Assembly: GCA_014727815.1 (NCBI GenBank)
Contig: WJMS01000018.1
Span: 1 to 35,189 of the forward strand
Source: a candidate division GN15 bacterium
GTDB taxonomy: Bacteria > Zixibacteria > MSB-5A5 > GN15 > FEB-12
Direction of reading: 5' to 3'
Length of the DNA: 35,189 nt
Below the pieces are notes generated by a model. It worked only from the letters and a program-made list of their open reading frames with translations, did not search any database and was not told the origin of the DNA. The position numbers were made by a program, and so were the translations under genes. Below are positions 32,858-35,189 of the stretch, piece after piece; the stretch's first letter is position 1, and every line of letters starts with the position of its first letter.

Positions 32858-33883
32858 CTACCTGGCGGTTGGCTTGGACCAGGCGGGCGCCTTGTCGTTG
32901 CCCGGGACGGTTATCCGGCGGGCGTTGTTGCCCATGATATCGACAATCCAGATTGATCCGTCGGTCGTGGCGAAAGTCAGCCACTTGGAGTTGGGCGAAA
33001 AGGACGGCGCCAGCGTGCGCGGGTAGACATTGACCGGCGGCTCCCAGACCAGATAGTGCTCGCTCAGGTCCGGCGTGGCAACATAGACGCCGGCTTTAGA
33101 CATGTCGTTGTACACGTAGGCCAGCCATTTGCCATCGGGCGAAAAGGACGGGGCGACGCGTTTGATATTCCGGGTCGAGATATCGCGGACACTGTCCAGC
33201 GGCACCATGAAGTCGTCGGCCGGCAGGACCGCAATGCCCTGTGGTTTAAGATCAAAGAAGTGGACGAAGGCGATATCACCGGTTCTGGTGTTCATGGTCG
33301 GATTCATCATGAACTCAGACATGTTCTGCCAGTCCTTGCGGAGCAATTCCTGGCTGCCACCGTTCTCGTCGGAGATGACGATCTGGTAGTTGGGCATGGC
33401 GGCGTTGACCCGGTTAGCGTTCATATCTTTGGTGAAGATAATCCGGCCGTCGGGTTGCCATTCCGGGTCGCGGCTGCCGAGATCATCGGTGATCCGCATC
33501 CACCACATCGAATTGCCGACCTCGACCGAATCGAGAAAGGCGAGGAAGAGGTCATAGACTTTGTGGCGACCGCCGAGCATATCGGGGCCGCGCAGGTCGA
33601 CCTCGCCGGATCGCGTGAAGACGATCTTGCGATTGTCGGGCGAGAAGCTCAGTCGACCATCTGCGTTGGATACCTCGCTGACGGCCTGCTGGCCGCTGCC
33701 GTCGGCGTTCATGATCCAGACGTTGCCGGCGCGAATGAACGCAATCTGGCCGGTCGGCTGGCCGATTTCCCCGACCTGGTCGACCGTCAGTTTGCTCTGT
33801 GCTGAGGCCAGCGTGGCGAGCATCAGCACGCACGAAACAAGGACTACGATTTTCGTCGAGCGAATACGCTGCTCCGTTTTCAA
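32858..33883 (-). CDS. Secreted TolB-like / PD40 beta-propeller protein
   Basis: I start at TTG 33883 (341 aa), seven bases after CGGAGT. The upstream TTG chosen by the track (33922) overlaps the -10 box and cannot be the start. The new start gives a signal peptide: MKTEQRIRSTKIVVLVSCVLMLATLASA-QS. The mature part is a beta-propeller of TolB/PD40 repeats: GQIAFIRAGNVWIMNADGSG, LSFSPDNRKIVFTRSGEV, PEWQPDGRIIFTKD, APSFSPDGKWLAYVYND and APSFSPNSKWLTFATTDGS. TolB-like propellers usually bind proteins in the periplasm; here no Tol-Pal gene is adjacent, so the partner is unknown. No catalytic domain follows the propeller, unlike the S9 peptidase of this window. Confidence 0.85.
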   Translation of the reverse strand: MKTEQRIRSTKIVVLVSCVLMLATLASAQSKLTVDQVGEIGQPTGQIAFIRAGNVWIMNADGSGQQAVSEVSNADGRLSFSPDNRKIVFTRSGEVDLRGPDMLGGRHKVYDLFLAFLDSVEVGNSMWWMRITDDLGSRDPEWQPDGRIIFTKDMNANRVNAAMPNYQIVISDENGGSQELLRKDWQNMSEFMMNPTMNTRTGDIAFVHFFDLKPQGIAVLPADDFMVPLDSVRDISTRNIKRVAPSFSPDGKWLAYVYNDMSKAGVYVATPDLSEHYLVWEPPVNVYPRTLAPSFSPNSKWLTFATTDGSIWIVDIMGNNARRITVPGNDKAPAWSKPTAR

Positions 33884-33920
33884 AATACAAACTCCGTTGT
33901 TGGCGTCGTGAGTCTTCGCC

Positions 33921-33948
33921 AAGATATCGTATCTCTGCCGCCTGTCAA
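33921..33948 (-). promoter_or_regulatory. Promoter of the PD40 protein gene
   Basis: On the minus strand TTGACA (33943-33948), 16 bases, TATCTT (33921-33926), about 38 bases before the corrected TTG start. Confidence 0.7.
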
Positions 33949-33979
33949 CCCATGTCGGGTTGATTGATCCGGAGTTGGC

Positions 33980-34831
33980 TTACCAGTTGAAGAAGCGTTT
34001 CACTTCGATTTTTCCGCGCACCCCGGACAGGGCCAGATCGACTCGGCCATCTTCGGTATCGTTGTAGGTCGCAACGATTTCTTCGTCCTGTGCATTATAC
34101 CACGAGACGTTGTTGAAGTTCAGATAGAGATAGCTGAGATCGACGCCGAGGGCCATGTTCCACAGGTTGATCGGGTAATCCGCCCCGACACCAAACGAGA
34201 AGCCGGGCGCGGCGCCGGTATAGGTCTCGTTCTGGGCGACCGGATTGGCGGTCGTCAAGTTCAGGTTCTGGTATTCCGGGAAGAGGTCCCAGTTGACGGC
34301 ATAGTAGCCGACCGTACCGTTGACCCGCACCGCGAGATTGGTCAGCAGATCCTGGCGGGTCGGCGGGTTGACAAAGTAGTACTGGAAGCCGGTATAGGCG
34401 CCGTACACTTTGACTTCGCTTTTCGGGTCGGTGATCGTGGTCGGCACGCCGCCGGACGGATTGTAGGTAAACTCGCCGGAGAGATTGGTACCCTGCTTGA
34501 GCCAGTATTCACCACCGAGCAGCCAGGTGAAGCGATCGTTGAAGACGACTCCGAAATCGGCGCCAACGGAGAAGGCCTGATCGAGCCAGGCAACCTCGCC
34601 GCCCTGGATATCGGCCGAGATATTGGTGGCGAAGCTGTTATAGTCGTTGTTCCGGTTGATCCGGTTGCCGTTGAAATGCAGTGACGCCCAGCCGAGCTTG
34701 GTGACTTTTTCTTTTTCCGACTTCTGCAGATACCGGTTGACGATATCCTGTTCGGTTTCCTGAGCGATTACTGCCGGGGCGCCGATGAGAGCCACAAGCG
34801 CCACGATAAGCAGACTACGAAGCGAGCGCAT
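33980..34831 (-). CDS. Outer-membrane beta-barrel protein
   Basis: The real gene starts at ATG 34831 (283 aa), five bases after AGGAGG; the track extends it 105 codons into non-coding sequence and a terminator. A signal peptide is clear (MRSLRSLLIVALVALIGAPAVIA-QE). After a short coiled polar stretch (TEQDIVNRYLQKSEKEKVTK) the sequence alternates polar and aromatic residues in amphipathic strands (WASLHFNGNRI, FSVGADFGVVFNDRFTWLLGGEYWL, VKVYGAYTGFQYYFV, LAVRVNGTVGYYAVNW, SFGVGADYPINLWNMALGVDLSYLYLNF), typical of a small barrel, and it ends in aromatic FFNW. It is probably a non-specific or structural outer-membrane protein. The PD40 gene downstream on the same strand has its own promoter. Confidence 0.82.
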   Translation of the reverse strand: MRSLRSLLIVALVALIGAPAVIAQETEQDIVNRYLQKSEKEKVTKLGWASLHFNGNRINRNNDYNSFATNISADIQGGEVAWLDQAFSVGADFGVVFNDRFTWLLGGEYWLKQGTNLSGEFTYNPSGGVPTTITDPKSEVKVYGAYTGFQYYFVNPPTRQDLLTNLAVRVNGTVGYYAVNWDLFPEYQNLNLTTANPVAQNETYTGAAPGFSFGVGADYPINLWNMALGVDLSYLYLNFNNVSWYNAQDEEIVATYNDTEDGRVDLALSGVRGKIEVKRFFNW

Positions 34832-34928
34832 AGAACCTCCTGGGATAATTGCTTTTTGCCCTTGTTCTTTGGAGTTATCGGAATAGTCGCGGGTTTGCTT
34901 GACGTTGTTTTTATGGGCTCGGGAGAGC

Positions 34929-34962
34929 AAAAAAACAGGGCGGATCGGGATGATCCGCCCTG
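34929..34962 (-). terminator. Rho-independent terminator of nifJ
   Basis: On the minus strand a perfect 11-bp stem CAGGGCGGATC/GATCCGCCCTG, loop ATCCC, is followed by seven T's. It lies 26 bases after the nifJ stop. Confidence 0.95.
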
Positions 34963-34988
34963 GGGAATAGGCTGAGTTGACCGGAGGA

Positions 34989-35189
34989 TTAGCTCTGGCC
35001 GATTGCGCTGGAATAGTCCATACCGGCCAGCTGGCGGTAGAGGTTCCAGCGACGGTCGCAGTCCTGCTGACCGAGTTTGAGCAGCATTGCCGCCCGTTCC
35101 GGATTCTGCGCCTTGAGCGAACGGAACCGGTTCTCGGCGTAAGCATACTCCTTGAACGGGATCGAGGGCTCCTTGCTGTCGAGCGACAG
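34989..35189 (-). CDS. nifJ: Pyruvate:ferredoxin (flavodoxin) oxidoreductase, C-terminal fragment (cut by the window edge)
   Basis: This gene is not in the ORF track because its start lies outside. Reading the minus strand from the right edge gives 66 residues and a stop (TAA at 34989-34991): LSLDSKEPSIPFKEYAYAEN, then RFRSLKAQNPERAAMLLKLG and QQDCDRRWNLYRQLAGM, then a short tail ending IGQS. The pattern LxLDSK-P...EY-Y-E-RFR-LK-xNPE-A...LL--xQxxxDRRW-LY-QLA is the normal end of PFOR, which oxidises pyruvate to acetyl-CoA and reduces ferredoxin in anaerobes. An excellent terminator follows. The call rests on the last ~5% of the protein, but that end is characteristic. Confidence 0.8.
   Translation of the reverse strand: MSLDSKEPSIPFKEYAYAENRFRSLKAQNPERAAMLLKLGQQDCDRRWNLYRQLAGMDYSSAIGQS

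Noticed and set aside
34832-35146. N-terminal extension of the barrel protein ORF
   Set aside because: It would run through a perfect terminator and the end of nifJ; the signal peptide and AGGAGG place the start at 34831.
1-35189. tRNA, rRNA, CRISPR, insertion sequences, prophage or integration sites
   Set aside because: None seen on reading both strands; there are no long direct repeats, transposase or integrase motifs, or regularly spaced repeats.

Overview
The window is an ordinary-looking, gene-dense bacterial chromosome segment (moderately high GC, mostly + strand, no IS elements, phage genes, CRISPR arrays, tRNAs or rRNAs seen). The gene content suggests a Gram-negative bacterium of the FCB type, most plausibly Candidatus Zixibacteria or a close relative. 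The evidence is TonB/ExbBD machinery, an outer-membrane barrel protein, a secreted protein with BACON-like repeats ending in a dockerin-like double repeat, TolB-like PD40 propellers, and the C-terminus of pyruvate:ferredoxin oxidoreductase. The phylum call is inference from protein style, not from a marker gene.

Layout. 1-1 kb: two tandem paralogous 137-aa proteins of unknown function. 1-7.3 kb: an S9 prolyl-oligopeptidase-family peptidase (-), a fused alpha/beta 2-oxoacid dehydrogenase E1 (+), and a polysaccharide flippase (-). 7.3-9 kb: a secreted protein built from three degenerate TonB-C-like repeats, then a structured non-coding leader and a 65-aa membrane protein. 9-15.6 kb: an apparent operon of a large secreted TPR protein, a four-helix membrane protein, ExbB, two ExbD and TonB, followed by a second TonB with its own extended -10 promoter and a strong terminator. 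15.7-21.4 kb: an 80-aa cysteine-rich protein resembling the C-terminal tail of class II ribonucleotide reductase, a Ski2-like helicase fused to an OmpR-type winged helix, and a Lon-family protease whose AAA+ motifs are degenerate although the Ser-Lys dyad is intact. 21.4-24.1 kb: a long structured 5' leader and a secreted BACON/dockerin protein. 24.1-30 kb: miaB, translationally coupled to a membrane GAF/receiver protein with a histidine-less kinase core, then an HDOD protein carrying a His-containing dimerisation helix but no ATPase. 30-35.2 kb: aroC, pepA, a PD40 propeller protein (-), an outer-membrane barrel protein (-), and the truncated 3' end of nifJ (-).

How they work together. The 9-15.6 kb operon should couple proton motive force to a periplasmic or outer-membrane process, with the TPR protein as a periplasmic partner. 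The two genes after miaB carry complementary halves of a phosphorelay (receiver in one, phosphorylatable His helix in the other), which is the most interesting regulatory inference here. Several ORF-track starts are wrong: the TTG 'starts' at 9028 and 15702 are the first bases of TTGACA -35 boxes, the TTG at 33922 overlaps a -10 box, and the start at 24107 lies inside a terminator hairpin. Corrected starts are given in the features.
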